Shown here: one piece after another, positions 36,213 through 46,944 of the stretch
Layout: each line of letters opens with the position of its first letter
Position numbering within the stretch: the first letter of the stretch is position 1
From: Moraxellaceae bacterium REDSEA-S32_B1
GTDB taxonomy: Bacteria; Pseudomonadota; Gammaproteobacteria; Pseudomonadales; Moraxellaceae
Assembly: GCA_001626925.1 (NCBI GenBank)
Contig: LUOR01000002.1
Coordinates: 1 to 64,000, forward strand
Direction: 5' to 3'
Length of the DNA stretch: 64,000 nt
Position numbers and translations under genes: made by a program
The notes under the pieces: generated by a model
Database searches by the model: none
Seen by the model: the letters and a program-made list of their open reading frames with translations, nothing else
Told to the model about the DNA's origin: nothing

Positions 36213-36941
36213 TTATTCTGTATCCATTAGACTTTGTATCGAATGCCATAGTTTACGCTTTGCATCGCCACTTTCTAACATTTCAGCAAGTGTTGCATGT
36301 TGCTCAAGCTTGGTGGATTTTTGATTGAATTGAGGAAACTCAAAATCAACCTCACCTAAAATCAAAATATTTGGCACAGCATAGCTTTGTAGAAAACCTC
36401 GCAAATAATCTTGAAGATGCGCATCGCCTAATTGCCAACTCGGAATATTCAAAGGCCATGAAAGATGAAGCGCAGACTGACGAATCAGACAAGCTTTTTG
36501 GATATTTTGCAGTAGTCGATGCTGTGCAGAATTTTCCGCGTGCGCAAAGATCAAAAATGACTCATGAATCAACACTTGATAATCAAAATGAATCGTTGCC
36601 TGCACTGTTTCAGCGTCGATCGGCTTGATTTCATGAAGTATTTGGTTTTGATCATTTTCAAAATCAATCACTTCTTCTTTAACAAGAGCGTGCGTAATTT
36701 CTGAATCTTCTACAATGGTTTGCGGTGCAGTTGTCTTATGGCTTTGATTTTGAACGAACTGACTTCCCGCCTCAACACACATTGTCTGTTCTGTGAAAGA
36801 TAATTTTTTATCTTCTATACCCTGATCATCACTCTGATCACGCCAAAGCATTTGATTGGCAATAATATCAGTCGCAGACGCTCGTTCCACCCACGGCGAA
36901 ATACCAAGTTGCTTCAGAATCAATTGCGCACGTGCAGACAT
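36213..36941 (-). CDS. Unknown protein, possible DNA polymerase III psi subunit (HolD-like)
   Basis: This 242-residue protein is usually just called hypothetical. Its two ends resemble HolD, the psi subunit of the clamp loader. SARAQLILKQLGISPWVER at the start parallels the HolD pattern of an arginine, a QLGI and a tryptophan; DAKRKLWHSIQSL at the end parallels the HolD C-terminal ALWQQI helix. LILGEVDFEFPQF and the sequence before it could be the core sheet. Compared with HolD it has an extra acidic region of about 90 residues (roughly 40-130). The assignment is an inference from pattern alone. It is monocistronic. Confidence 0.45.
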   Translation of the reverse strand: MSARAQLILKQLGISPWVERASATDIIANQMLWRDQSDDQGIEDKKLSFTEQTMCVEAGSQFVQNQSHKTTAPQTIVEDSEITHALVKEEVIDFENDQNQILHEIKPIDAETVQATIHFDYQVLIHESFLIFAHAENSAQHRLLQNIQKACLIRQSALHLSWPLNIPSWQLGDAHLQDYLRGFLQSYAVPNILILGEVDFEFPQFNQKSTKLEQHATLAEMLESGDAKRKLWHSIQSLMDTE

Positions 36942-37162
36942 AGTTGAAAAGATCGAATTTTAAAAATTAACAATAGAAATTTGGAATAGTCTGCATTGTA
37001 GCAGTAAATTTATTGATTGTCGTAATGATCTCTCAATGCCTTTTTTTAGAGATTAAATGATGAAAAATATAGACTTTATTCTAAATGCAATCTTCCTCTA
37101 AATATAATCTTAGCGCTGAATGCGCTACAATCTTTTTCACTATTTCATTTTGGCGAGTCACG

Positions 37163-37831
37163 ATGCCATTACAGCAATTACCACGTTGGATACAGTTTGC
37201 CATGTTCATACTTGCGTGCAATGCAGGTATGGTCAATGTGCTTGGCTTGCTCATGGTATTGCATCAGTCTATTTCGCATATGACAGGCAATGTCAGCTTA
37301 CTTGCTATTCATCTATGGCAACACGATTTTTCACAGGTTTTTTTCTTAGTTTCAGTGCTGATCAGCTTTGTACTCGGCGCATTTTATAGTGGTTATATTC
37401 TTGGCAATGCACAATTTAGTTTGAGTCAGCGTTATGGTATTCCGTTGGTTCTTGTGGCGATTTTTATTGTGCTCTGTTGGCTATTTACGCCATATTTTCC
37501 ACGCTATGCACTGCTTTGGGCGACTGTGGCAATGGGTATGCAAAATGCGATGGTCAGCCATTATCAAGGTGCAATTATTCGTACCACGCATCTCTCTGGT
37601 GTTTTGACCGATTTGGGCTTAGCACTCGGCTACTATTTGCGTGGCTTACAAGTGGAAAAGCGTCGTGTGATTTTACATTTAGCAATATTACTAGGTTTTT
37701 TATTTGGTGGTTTGATTGCAACGATCACTTTTCACTATTTCAATTATCATGCTTTTTTGATTCCTGCACTGTGTTCTGCTGTGCTTAGTCTGATTTATTG
37801 GCTACACTATTGGAAGCAAAATTCAGCTTAA
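37163..37831 (+). CDS. DUF1275 (YoaK-type) membrane protein
   Basis: This 222-residue protein has six or seven membrane helices. The first block (NAGMVNVLGLLMVLHQSISHMTGN) and the later GAIIRTTHLSGVLTDLG are hallmarks of DUF1275, a family of unknown function seen in many bacteria. The open frame starts at 37085, but ATG 37163 fits relatives and has a GGCGAG-type ribosome site. It is monocistronic or joined to the DUF2058 gene 50 bases on. Confidence 0.82.
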   Translation: MPLQQLPRWIQFAMFILACNAGMVNVLGLLMVLHQSISHMTGNVSLLAIHLWQHDFSQVFFLVSVLISFVLGAFYSGYILGNAQFSLSQRYGIPLVLVAIFIVLCWLFTPYFPRYALLWATVAMGMQNAMVSHYQGAIIRTTHLSGVLTDLGLALGYYLRGLQVEKRRVILHLAILLGFLFGGLIATITFHYFNYHAFLIPALCSAVLSLIYWLHYWKQNSA

Positions 37832-37880
37832 ATATTTGAATTACGAGATTCATTTTTTTTCAATCAATTTGGAGATTTTC

Positions 37881-38429
37881 ATGGTCAAAAATGCCTTACA
37901 AGCACAACTACTCAAAGCAGGTTTAGTCGATGCAAAACAAGCCAAAAAGACCAATAAGCAAAATCAACATGCCAAAAAAACAGGTCAAAATGATCAGCAA
38001 CAACTACAAGCTGAACTCGCCAAAGCAAAGTCCGACAAGCAAGCCAAAGACCACGCCTTAAATCAAGAAAAGCAACAACAGCTTGAGCAAAAAAGCTTGG
38101 TGGCGAATATCATCCAAATGATTAAGCAATATCAAATCAAAGAGATAGATGGTGAAATAGGCTATCAATTCATTGACGAATCGAAGATCAAAAAAATCTA
38201 TGTCAATCAGCAAGCCTATAATGCCATCGTGTCTGGAAGCTTAGTCGTTGCCAAAATCATCACACCACAACCGACTCAGTATGCACTGATCCCACAAGCA
38301 CTGGCAGAACGCATCGAAGCGAAAATGACGGGTTACATCATCGGACTACAACAACAGCAACATGATCAAACCACCGATGAGGAAGACCCATATGCAGACT
38401 ATGTGATTCCTGATGATCTGATGTGGTGA
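37881..38429 (+). CDS. DUF2058 family protein (YaiL-type nucleoprotein-like)
   Basis: This 182-residue soluble protein is lysine- and glutamine-rich in its first half, with a likely coiled coil at about residues 25-70, and more structured afterwards. The start MVKNALQAQLLKAGLVDAKQ and the ending EDPYADYVIPDDLMW are highly typical of DUF2058. GGAG at a good distance supports the ATG at 37881 over 37836. The family has no settled function. Confidence 0.85.
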   Translation: MVKNALQAQLLKAGLVDAKQAKKTNKQNQHAKKTGQNDQQQLQAELAKAKSDKQAKDHALNQEKQQQLEQKSLVANIIQMIKQYQIKEIDGEIGYQFIDESKIKKIYVNQQAYNAIVSGSLVVAKIITPQPTQYALIPQALAERIEAKMTGYIIGLQQQQHDQTTDEEDPYADYVIPDDLMW

Positions 38430-38575
38430 TCTGATGATATAAAGCAGTAACCTCCCGATTTTGAGATACCCTGCGTACTAAAAGTTAGTTTTAAATAAAT
38501 AGTGACCGCAAAGTTATGGATATTTATTTCGAAGCAAAATCGCCTATGCTAAAAATAAATCATTTAAACTGATGT

Positions 38576-39457
38576 ATGGATAGACCCATGTTCGAAAAAG
38601 TCCAATTTACTTGCGCTGACGGTTATGTATTGCAAGGTCGCTTCTTCCCAAAACAGCCCGCTCTAAAACAACAAGACTCAACACATTTACCGATTCTTAT
38701 TGGTTCAGCGACTGGGATTAAGCAAGGTTTTTATCAAGCCTTTGCTAAATGGTTGACTGAGCAAGGCTATGATGTGATGACTTTTGACTTTCGTGGTATT
38801 GGCGACTCACTCTATGAACCTGTTTGCAAGTCGAAAGCTTTTATTCACCAATGGGGACAGCTCGACTTGGTGTCTGCGATAGACTTCCTTACTGATAAAA
38901 CCAATTCTGCACAAATCCATCTAATTGGTCACAGTGCAGGTGGTCAGCTACTTGGACTTGCACCGAATCATGCAAAAGTAAAAAATGTCGTCGCTATTGC
39001 AGGTTCTTCAGGCAATACAAAAGGTTTGAGCGGGAAAACCAAGTTTCTTGGTCCAATCATGTTTAACGTGATTTTTCCTGTGTCTAGTTTCTTCAAAGGT
39101 TATGCAGCGACCAACTTTATCGGTATGGGGGAAAATCTTCCTAAAGGTGTCGGCGCAGAGTGGCGTGAATACTGCACCAAAGGTGGTTATGCGACCAATG
39201 CAATCGGTAAAACTGTCTTCGAGGATTTCCATTCAGAGATTCACAGTCCAATCACAGCGATTCATGCCACAGATGATGAGATTGCGACTTTGCATAATGT
39301 CAAAGATTTACTACGCACCTTTCCAAATAGCCCATCTCAAATCGTGACTTTAGCGCCGAAAGCATACGGCTTGCGCAGTATCGGGCATATGGAAATGTTT
39401 AAGTCATCGCATCAACAACTTTGGACTGTGATTGCTGATCAGCTTAAAGTGGCTTGA
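38576..39457 (+). CDS. Alpha/beta hydrolase, serine aminopeptidase/esterase type
   Basis: This 293-residue cytoplasmic hydrolase begins with a DGYVLQGRFF beta strand pair, followed by the GSATGIKQGFYQAFAKWL oxyanion region. The nucleophile lies in IGHSAGGQ, the acid near ATDDEIAT and the histidine in SIGHMEM. It belongs with COG4757-type predicted hydrolases, and the substrate is unknown. An internal ATG at 38588 could be the real start. A strong terminator lies 20 bases after the stop. Confidence 0.8.
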   Translation: MDRPMFEKVQFTCADGYVLQGRFFPKQPALKQQDSTHLPILIGSATGIKQGFYQAFAKWLTEQGYDVMTFDFRGIGDSLYEPVCKSKAFIHQWGQLDLVSAIDFLTDKTNSAQIHLIGHSAGGQLLGLAPNHAKVKNVVAIAGSSGNTKGLSGKTKFLGPIMFNVIFPVSSFFKGYAATNFIGMGENLPKGVGAEWREYCTKGGYATNAIGKTVFEDFHSEIHSPITAIHATDDEIATLHNVKDLLRTFPNSPSQIVTLAPKAYGLRSIGHMEMFKSSHQQLWTVIADQLKVA

Positions 39458-39476
39458 TGAATTTGTAATTTTTAAT

Positions 39477-39509
39477 AAAAAAGCTGAAATATTGAATTTC
39501 AGCTTTTTT
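39477..39509. terminator. Bidirectional terminator between the hydrolase gene and proB
   Basis: AAAAAAGCTGAAAT (39477-39490) pairs with ATTTCAGCTTTTTT (39496-39509), a near-perfect stem with A and T feet between two convergent genes. Confidence 0.85.
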
Positions 39510-39540
39510 AAATTTAACGATTTGGTTTTAACAAATAAAA

Positions 39541-40674
39541 TCAATAAATCGCCATATGATTACGATGGATCATTTCCAGCGAGCGTACTTGACCAAGCAC
39601 TTGTACCACTTTATCAGAAGTTAAGCCTTTGATTAGCGATGCCGAACGAGAGCTAAAGTTCACCCGTCCAACCGCAATACGAATGCCTTGCAAATCAACA
39701 CACTCAACCACATCACCTCGATCAAAGTGCCCTTCTACATCCTGCACACCAACAGGCAACAAACTACGTTTTTCTTCTTTAATTGCTTTAACTGCGCCAT
39801 CATCCAAGATCAGACGACCTGCCATTTGCAAATGCGCTGCAAGCCATTGTTGATGCGCTGTGATACGGTCGTTATCTGAAGTAAATAATGTCCCAAGCAC
39901 TTCACCTTTCATTAGACGATGCAAGACATTTTCACTGTCACCATTAGCAATGATGGTTGGGCAGCCAGACTTGGCAGCCAAACGTGCAGCACGAACCTTG
40001 GTGACCATTCCACCACGTCCAAGCACACCGCCACCACCTGCCATCTCGAACAGCTCTTCATCGAGTGCACGCACAGTATGCATCAGCTTGGCATCAGGAT
40101 TGCTTCGAGGGTCGGCATCATACATCCCATTTTGATCGGTCAAAATGATCAACGCATCAGCTTGGACTTGCGCCGCAACCATCGCTGCAAGCGTATCATT
40201 ATCACCAAAGCGGATTTCATTAGTCGCAACGGTATCATTCTCATTAATCACAGGAATCACACGCCAATCTACAAGATTTTGTAAGGCATCACATGAGTTA
40301 AGATAACGACGGCGGTCTGCCAAGTCATCATGCGTAATTAAAATCTGAGCGGAACGAATACTGTGCTCCTCAAATACGCTTGACCATGCTTGGACCAGTC
40401 CCATTTGACCAATTGCAGCGCAAGCTTGTAACCCTGGCAACTCTGTTGGGCGAGCTTTCAACTGCATACGCACCATCCCTTCAGCGACTGCGCCTGAGGA
40501 CACTAACAATATTTCATGCCCTTGAAAGTGCAACTGCGCAAGCTGCTCAGCCCAATGAGAAATAGCGTCTAAATTGAGCCCTTCACCATTTGCAGTGAGT
40601 AATGCTGAACCAATTTTGACGACAATACGATTACAGTCGGACAATACACGTTTATCTTCGAAAACTTCAATCAT
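39541..40674 (-). CDS. proB: Glutamate 5-kinase
   Basis: ProB starts proline synthesis by phosphorylating glutamate and is normally feedback-inhibited by proline. The kinase domain begins with VVKIGSALL and contains [20 protein letters not shown] and the [15 protein letters not shown] block. A C-terminal PUA domain runs from about residue 280 ([20 protein letters not shown]). The 377-residue length is that of the two-domain form. It follows obgE on the same strand after a gap of 177 bases, a frequent pairing. Confidence 0.94.
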   Translation of the reverse strand: MIEVFEDKRVLSDCNRIVVKIGSALLTANGEGLNLDAISHWAEQLAQLHFQGHEILLVSSGAVAEGMVRMQLKARPTELPGLQACAAIGQMGLVQAWSSVFEEHSIRSAQILITHDDLADRRRYLNSCDALQNLVDWRVIPVINENDTVATNEIRFGDNDTLAAMVAAQVQADALIILTDQNGMYDADPRSNPDAKLMHTVRALDEELFEMAGGGGVLGRGGMVTKVRAARLAAKSGCPTIIANGDSENVLHRLMKGEVLGTLFTSDNDRITAHQQWLAAHLQMAGRLILDDGAVKAIKEEKRSLLPVGVQDVEGHFDRGDVVECVDLQGIRIAVGRVNFSSRSASLIKGLTSDKVVQVLGQVRSLEMIHRNHMAIY

Positions 40675-40851
40675 GATGAATTAACCAGTGTTCCTACTCT
40701 TACTCCAAAAAAACCCTGCCTATGATGCCGAACACCCACAAAGGAAATTCCGCTAGACTTGATTTAAAATTCAATGAAATTGAATCATGACAAAAAACAA
40801 TCACGACATGGGACATATATACAGATTTAACACACTGAGATGAACAGGATG

Positions 40852-42090
<1,239 letters not shown>

Positions 42091-42257
42091 TTATGCCACA
42101 ATTTCGTTACAACGACTTGTGAACATACCAAAACTATAAAAACTAAAAACGCAAAAGTACTGTTCAAAAACAAGCACATAAATCTCTATTAAATCACAAA
42201 GACCGATTTTAAAAAGACCAATCGTAAATAATCAGCCTTTCATTAATCTATGAAAAG

Positions 42258-43313
42258 CTAATCAACAGAAAGACTTAAATTGACCACATCCAAACGCTTT
42301 TTCATTTCTTCAGGATCTTTTAAATCGAACTCACGCTGTGAGTCCAATACTTCAAAATCAAATAATTCACGATCTGCAAGCTGTGACGGCGATACATTTT
42401 GCAACGCCCCAAAAATACTGTTCAAACGCTTTGGATGGGCTTTATCCCACTCCCGCAACATGTCATTGATAATGGCGCGTTGTAGATTTTCCTGAGAACC
42501 ACAAAGATTACACGGAATAATTGGGAACTGACGCATTTCTGCATATTTGATAATGTCTTTTTCTTCGACATACGCCAGTGGACGAATCAAAATATTTTTC
42601 TTATCGGTCGACAACAGCTTTGGTGGCATTGCCTTCAAGCTTCCACCATGAAATAGATTTAAGAAAAATGTCGCCAAAATATCATCACGATGATGACCGA
42701 GTGCCACTTTCGTTGCGCCAATCTCTTGTGCAAAACCATAGAGTGAGCCACGACGCAAACGTGAACATACCGCACAATAGGTCTTACCTTCAGGCGTCAA
42801 ACGCTTGGTAATACTATAAGTGTCTTTTTCTAAAATATAATAGGGAATTTTATTTTCTTCTAAATATTTCGGTAACACTTCTTCAGGAAAATTCGGCTGT
42901 TTTTGATCTAAGTTGACCGCCACCACATCAAAGTTGATCGGTGCAATACGCTTAAACTGCAACAAAATATCCAATAAAGTGTAGCTATCTTTACCACCAG
43001 AAATACACACCATCACCTTGTCGCCATCTTCGATCATATTAAAATCACGAATGGCATGACCGACTTGGCGACGCAATTTTTTTAATAATTTATAATAGGC
43101 TGCACTGCTTGGCAAATCAGGTTGAAAGCCTTCTGCTCCAACAGTATCATCTTGAAAATCCTCATCATCGAGCGCTTCATCCAACGCATCAGACGAAGTC
43201 GCTTGCATCGCATGGCTTGCGCCCAAAATAGCATCAGAACGATTTGGCGGTGGAGTCAATTGCTCTGGGCTAAAAACATTCAGCACAGCGTCTTGAGATG
43301 CGTTACTAGACAC
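42258..43313 (-). CDS. ttcA: tRNA 2-thiocytidine synthase TtcA
   Basis: TtcA puts sulfur on cytidine-32 of certain tRNAs using an iron-sulfur cluster. The PP-loop is [16 protein letters not shown]. The cluster cysteines lie in [10 protein letters not shown] and in the later IPCNLCGSQ. It has 351 residues, about 40 more than E. coli TtcA, because of an N-terminal low-complexity extension ending near residue 70. It is monocistronic, upstream of obgE by sequence order but 180 bases apart. Confidence 0.93.
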   Translation of the reverse strand: MSSNASQDAVLNVFSPEQLTPPPNRSDAILGASHAMQATSSDALDEALDDEDFQDDTVGAEGFQPDLPSSAAYYKLLKKLRRQVGHAIRDFNMIEDGDKVMVCISGGKDSYTLLDILLQFKRIAPINFDVVAVNLDQKQPNFPEEVLPKYLEENKIPYYILEKDTYSITKRLTPEGKTYCAVCSRLRRGSLYGFAQEIGATKVALGHHRDDILATFFLNLFHGGSLKAMPPKLLSTDKKNILIRPLAYVEEKDIIKYAEMRQFPIIPCNLCGSQENLQRAIINDMLREWDKAHPKRLNSIFGALQNVSPSQLADRELFDFEVLDSQREFDLKDPEEMKKRLDVVNLSLSVD

Positions 43314-44022
43314 GAGAAAATCCGTACATTATCAAACAAAGTCGGCTATTCTAACGTATTTCACAGGCAATACCCAAGACCTCAAAGGCAAAATTACCCG
43401 AAAAGAAACAAGAATCTTAAAAATCGAAAATTAACGAACATTTTCAGTTAAAATGATGTCGAGGCTTAGATGAATTATTGAGAATTTCATCTAGCTGTCA
43501 TTACAGTGTAATCTGAACAAAAAATCAGCTAATTTCACCAAATCGCTTGATGTGTAACCGTTTTTCACGTTTTCCCCAAAATCTGTGGATAACTTTATGG
43601 ATATCTATCGACTTGACAGCGATCAAGTGATTATTTTTAAGGGATTGCTCTAAATTGTTTATTTTTTGACCTCTGATTTAAGTTTATATTTTTCAATTAG
43701 TTATCCTTTGCAAGTGTTTTTTTTAAAAATTTTTTTGAGCATATTCTGCATAATTCGAAGTCCAACATGGCTTGTGTGTTTTTTAGCCATGCAAATATTA
43801 CTTTGTGAATAACTATTAACTTTTGCTATTTTTTTGCTACACTGCCTTGGGGTTTGTAGATTTATATACTCAAGTGTAACTGTGAAACGGAATGTCGCAA
43901 ATAGTTACAGACTACACATCACATTGACGTGATAAATGTCAAATATGAGATGTGAAGTCTTAGCGCATAAATACATAAAACAGGGTTGAACAAAAAAAGT
44001 TGAAGATAACGAAGATAACAAT
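43314..44022. other. 709-base AT-rich non-coding stretch
   Basis: I see no gene in this interval. It holds one perfect DnaA-type box (TGTGGATAA, 43584-43592) and a near match (TGTGAATAA, 43804-43812). It also has a short stem CATGGCT/AGCCATG (43766-43791) and the structured leader of the lytic transglycosylase described separately. A candidate -10 box TATACT occurs near 43865. Confidence 0.5.
43876..43954 (+). promoter_or_regulatory. Structured leader of the lytic transglycosylase gene
   Basis: GTAACT (43876-43881) pairs with AGTTAC (43903-43908). Then CACATC (43915-43920) pairs with GATGTG (43949-43954) around an inner TTGAC/GTCAA stem (43924-43942). The leader ends about 70 bases before the start codon. 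It matches no family I recognise. Confidence 0.35.
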
Positions 44023-44862
44023 ATGCACTGGATCAACAACACTCGAGTTCTTTTAATCGCAAGTTGTTTTGCAAGCTTACTGCCAAGCGTCAGTCAAGCT
44101 GGTAACCTCTATGTCTATCGAGATACCGCAGGCTCTGCACTTCTCACCAATAAAAAAGTCAGCACCACAGGCTACCGTCAAGAGAAAGTCACTTATTATA
44201 AAGATAGCAATGTGCATGCGTATAACAATTGGGGCAATTCCGAATCTTCCGTTTTACCGAGTTTTAGCAAATCTAAAGATGCCTATGACACCATTATCCG
44301 CAGCGCCGCACAGCAATACGGTGTGTCAGAAGGTCTAATTAAAGCCATCATGCATACCGAGTCGAGCTTTAATGTCAATGCACGCTCACCTGTTGGCGCA
44401 CAAGGTTTGATGCAACTGATGCCTGCAACGGCTAGGCGCTTTAATGTATCCAATGCATATGATCCGACGCAGAACATCTACGGTGGTGTAAAGTATTTAA
44501 GCTGGTTATTAAAGCGCTTTAAAGGCGACACATCACTTGCGCTTGCAGCTTATAACGCAGGCGAAGGCAATGTCGACAAATATCGTGGCATACCACCCTT
44601 CCGTGAAACACAAGACTATGTGCGCCGGGTCATGAGCCGCTATCAAAATTTGTATGCTTCAGGTTTAACTTTAAATGGCAGCAGTGCGATCGCACCAGTG
44701 AAAGTTGTTGCTACCTCAAATAACTACACACCGACTTCAACAGATCTACCACGTCGTGAAATCATTGCACTGAGTGATGGTAATTTTACTGATCGCAGCG
44801 CACGCAGAACCTTTGCCAATGAAAATGCGTATAGCTCATCTAGTATTACCATTAGTGATTAA
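44023..44862 (+). CDS. Periplasmic lytic transglycosylase (Slt-type)
   Basis: This muramidase-like enzyme cuts peptidoglycan glycan strands to anhydro ends. A signal peptide ends near residue 26 (VSQA). A short N-terminal region (NLYVYRDTAGSALLTNK) resembles the DUF4124-type start found before some transglycosylase domains. The SLT domain spans about residues 87-205, with catalytic Glu113 in MHTESSFNVNARSP and the typical GAQGLMQLMPATA and AYNAGEGNV blocks. The C-terminal 60 residues are serine/threonine-rich. It is monocistronic with a long leader. Confidence 0.87.
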   Translation: MHWINNTRVLLIASCFASLLPSVSQAGNLYVYRDTAGSALLTNKKVSTTGYRQEKVTYYKDSNVHAYNNWGNSESSVLPSFSKSKDAYDTIIRSAAQQYGVSEGLIKAIMHTESSFNVNARSPVGAQGLMQLMPATARRFNVSNAYDPTQNIYGGVKYLSWLLKRFKGDTSLALAAYNAGEGNVDKYRGIPPFRETQDYVRRVMSRYQNLYASGLTLNGSSAIAPVKVVATSNNYTPTSTDLPRREIIALSDGNFTDRSARRTFANENAYSSSSITISD

Positions 44863-44933
44863 CTCTAAACTGTTCGCTATTTCAATTTTAATCATTTAAA
44901 AAATGGCTGATTCCGTTATGTTTGGTTACATCG

Positions 44934-44959
44934 CTTGAAATCAATTTTAGTTGCCCCAT
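44934..44959 (+). promoter_or_regulatory. Sigma-32 heat-shock promoter of htpX
   Basis: CTTGAAA (44934-44940) and CCCCAT (44954-44959) are separated by 13 bases. These are the consensus -35 and -10 elements of RpoH promoters. They lie about 90 bases before the htpX start. htpX is a known RpoH target in E. coli. Confidence 0.75.
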
Positions 44960-45049
44960 AACATTTTAGTGATATATTCAATCACTGATGTGCTGAAAAC
45001 TTTTGCTTAACACATCTTACTATTTATTATTATTTTGAGGAAAAAGTCC

Positions 45050-45949
45050 ATGATGCGGATTGGTTTGTTCTTGCTGACCAACCTCGCGGTACTCGTTGTC
45101 GCTGGTCTCGTTTTATCATTATTAGGCGTGGGTAGCTATCACGGTGCGGGCGGTTTAAATCTTACGAATCTCTTAGTGTTCTGTCTTGTCTTTGGTATGG
45201 CAGGTTCGTTTGTATCACTGTTTATGTCGAAGTGGATTGCCAAAAAAACCACTGGCACACAAGTCATTGAAAATCCGAGTAACCAAGCGGAACAATGGTT
45301 GCTCAATACTGTTGCAGAGTTGTCGCAACGTGCAGGTATTAAAATGCCTGAAGTGGGTATCTTTTATTCTTCCCAGTCGAATGCTTTCGCAACGGGCTGG
45401 AATAAGAATGATGCATTGGTTGCAGTATCGTCAGGTCTGTTAGAACGTATGTCTGCTGACGAAGTTCGTGCTGTACTTGCCCATGAGATCGGTCACGTTG
45501 CCAACGGCGATATGGTGACTTTGGCATTGATTCAAGGTGTGGTCAACGCATTCGTGATGTTCTTCGCACGTATCGTCGGTGATTTTGTTGATCGCGCGCT
45601 ATTTGGCCGTGGTGACGGTGAAGCACCAGGATTGAGCTATTATGCAATCACCATCGTATTGGACATTGTGTTTGGTATCCTCGCTTCTGCGATCGTGATG
45701 TGGTTCTCTCGCTATCGTGAGTACCGTGCTGATGAAGCTGGCGCACGCTTGGCAGGTAAGCAACATATGATCAATGCCTTGCTTCGTCTACGTGATGAGC
45801 AAAATCTACCTGATCAAATGCCAAAAGAAATGCAAGCACTTGCCATTGCCGAAGGTCAACATCAAGGCTTTAGCTTGGCGGCGTTATTTCACTCACACCC
45901 AAGTATTGAAAAACGTGTTGCCGCATTGCAGAAGTTACAAGTTCAATAA
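45050..45949 (+). CDS. htpX: Heat-shock membrane metalloprotease HtpX
   Basis: HtpX is an inner-membrane M48 zinc protease that removes damaged membrane proteins, alongside FtsH. The zinc motif is HEIGH (His145, Glu146, His149), with the third ligand in the [10 protein letters not shown] region. Two helices lie at the start and two more near residues 155-215. A TTG at 45035 lengthens the frame, but the ATG at 45050 has a GAGGAAAA ribosome site and matches E. coli HtpX, giving 299 residues. The promoter is of the sigma-32 type. Confidence 0.94.
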   Translation: MMRIGLFLLTNLAVLVVAGLVLSLLGVGSYHGAGGLNLTNLLVFCLVFGMAGSFVSLFMSKWIAKKTTGTQVIENPSNQAEQWLLNTVAELSQRAGIKMPEVGIFYSSQSNAFATGWNKNDALVAVSSGLLERMSADEVRAVLAHEIGHVANGDMVTLALIQGVVNAFVMFFARIVGDFVDRALFGRGDGEAPGLSYYAITIVLDIVFGILASAIVMWFSRYREYRADEAGARLAGKQHMINALLRLRDEQNLPDQMPKEMQALAIAEGQHQGFSLAALFHSHPSIEKRVAALQKLQVQ

Positions 45950-45982
45950 TTTTCTAAGCATGCTTTGAAATGCTTAAAACCT

Positions 45983-46010
45983 AAAAACGTCTCTAATGAG
46001 ACGTTTTTTT
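45983..46010 (+). terminator. htpX terminator
   Basis: AACGTCTC (45986-45993) pairs with GAGACGTT (45998-46005) and is followed by a run of T's. It lies 36 bases after the stop. Confidence 0.85.
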
Positions 46011-46208
46011 ATGGCTTATGAATTGTTTAACATCGAGATGGGAATACGTAAAAAATTCAATTTCAAAAAGACCATTTTTGAATTGATCATTGTGCAAAAT
46101 CAACCATTGCTCAGACTGATAATTCACACTAAAGCCAAGCTATTTGTAGAATGTAATGGTCTGGGCAAAGTCGATTGCAGGAAGATTGTCAGCGATATGA
46201 TCTGTCAT
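46011..46208 (-). pseudogene. Remnant of a VOC-family / bleomycin-resistance-like protein
   Basis: From an ATG at 46208 the minus strand reads MTDHIADNLPAIDFAQTITF, then YK, then an in-frame TAG at 46140-46142. It resumes as LGFSVNYQSEQWLIL and later EIEFFTYSHLDV. The order NLP..DF..T..FY..LGF..W.IL..EFF..LD is the first half of Ble-type glyoxalase-fold proteins, which sequester glycopeptide drugs. The second half is missing, ending at the htpX terminator. A stop codon plus loss of half the fold makes it dead. Confidence 0.65.
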
Positions 46209-46215
46209 TTTTTTA

Positions 46216-46830
46216 TTACGCACCTTGAATCATTTGCCACAACCAACGACCACCCAAAAACATCACGGTAATAAAAGCAATCACAAACAAAATACCCAAA
46301 ATATCTGGAATACGTAGCCAAATCCAACTCACCACAGGATTGCGCCAAAATGCAGAAGTCTGTTGTTTCTTTTCTAAAGATTCATGCAAAAATGGATGTA
46401 CCACATGAATGTCGCTATTGACCTGATATTCATCTCGAATATGCTGATGCACAATATCTAAGGCTTTGCGGCTTGGACGAATAAAAATATCAAAGAGTGT
46501 CCCGACGATTGGCACAAATCCCACCACCATATCGGCAACCGCCAGTTGTACCACACCACGTAGTTTATGATTCGGCACACCAACTTGTTTGGATTTTTGA
46601 AACGCATATAAAGTTAAAATAAAGCCGATGATATCCCCTGCAAATGGCACTGTGCTAAGCGCAGCATCTGCACCAACACCTTGCTTGCTAAATGGAATCC
46701 GCACCAAGCTGTCCATGGTATTGGCAAACTTTGCCAAGTCACGTTCAACTGCCATGGCTTGTTGTTGAGTCAGCTTTTTCCCTGTATTTTGCATCTGTGG
46801 CTGTTGATCGGGTTGTTGGTTTGCCGTCAC
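46216..46830 (-). CDS. DUF4112 membrane protein
   Basis: This 204-residue protein belongs to DUF4112, of unknown function. The family block runs from about residue 38 (LDSLVRIPF-like MDSLVRIPFSKQGVGADAAL) through VPFAGDIIGFILTLYAF and VGFVPIVGTLFDIFIRPSRK. Helices are predicted near 65-82, 97-118 and 175-200. The first 25 residues are glutamine-rich. Its stop lies just before the VOC remnant. It is monocistronic. Confidence 0.83.
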   Translation of the reverse strand: MTANQQPDQQPQMQNTGKKLTQQQAMAVERDLAKFANTMDSLVRIPFSKQGVGADAALSTVPFAGDIIGFILTLYAFQKSKQVGVPNHKLRGVVQLAVADMVVGFVPIVGTLFDIFIRPSRKALDIVHQHIRDEYQVNSDIHVVHPFLHESLEKKQQTSAFWRNPVVSWIWLRIPDILGILFVIAFITVMFLGGRWLWQMIQGA

Positions 46831-46944
46831 GTGATTTGTCCAAAATGATCTCTATACACAACAACTTAGCCGAAATTATCCTGCACAATCAAGTAAATTT
46901 TTGCGATGTACCTTGAACAATGCAAATTGATACATACGGAAATT

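Noticed and set aside
43584-43812. A possible replication origin
   Set aside because: There is only one perfect DnaA box and one near match, with no dnaA, dnaN or rpmH nearby; titration or chance is likelier.
45996-46271. A 91-codon plus-strand ORF after htpX
   Set aside because: It starts inside the htpX terminator, runs antisense to the VOC remnant and into the end of the DUF4112 gene.
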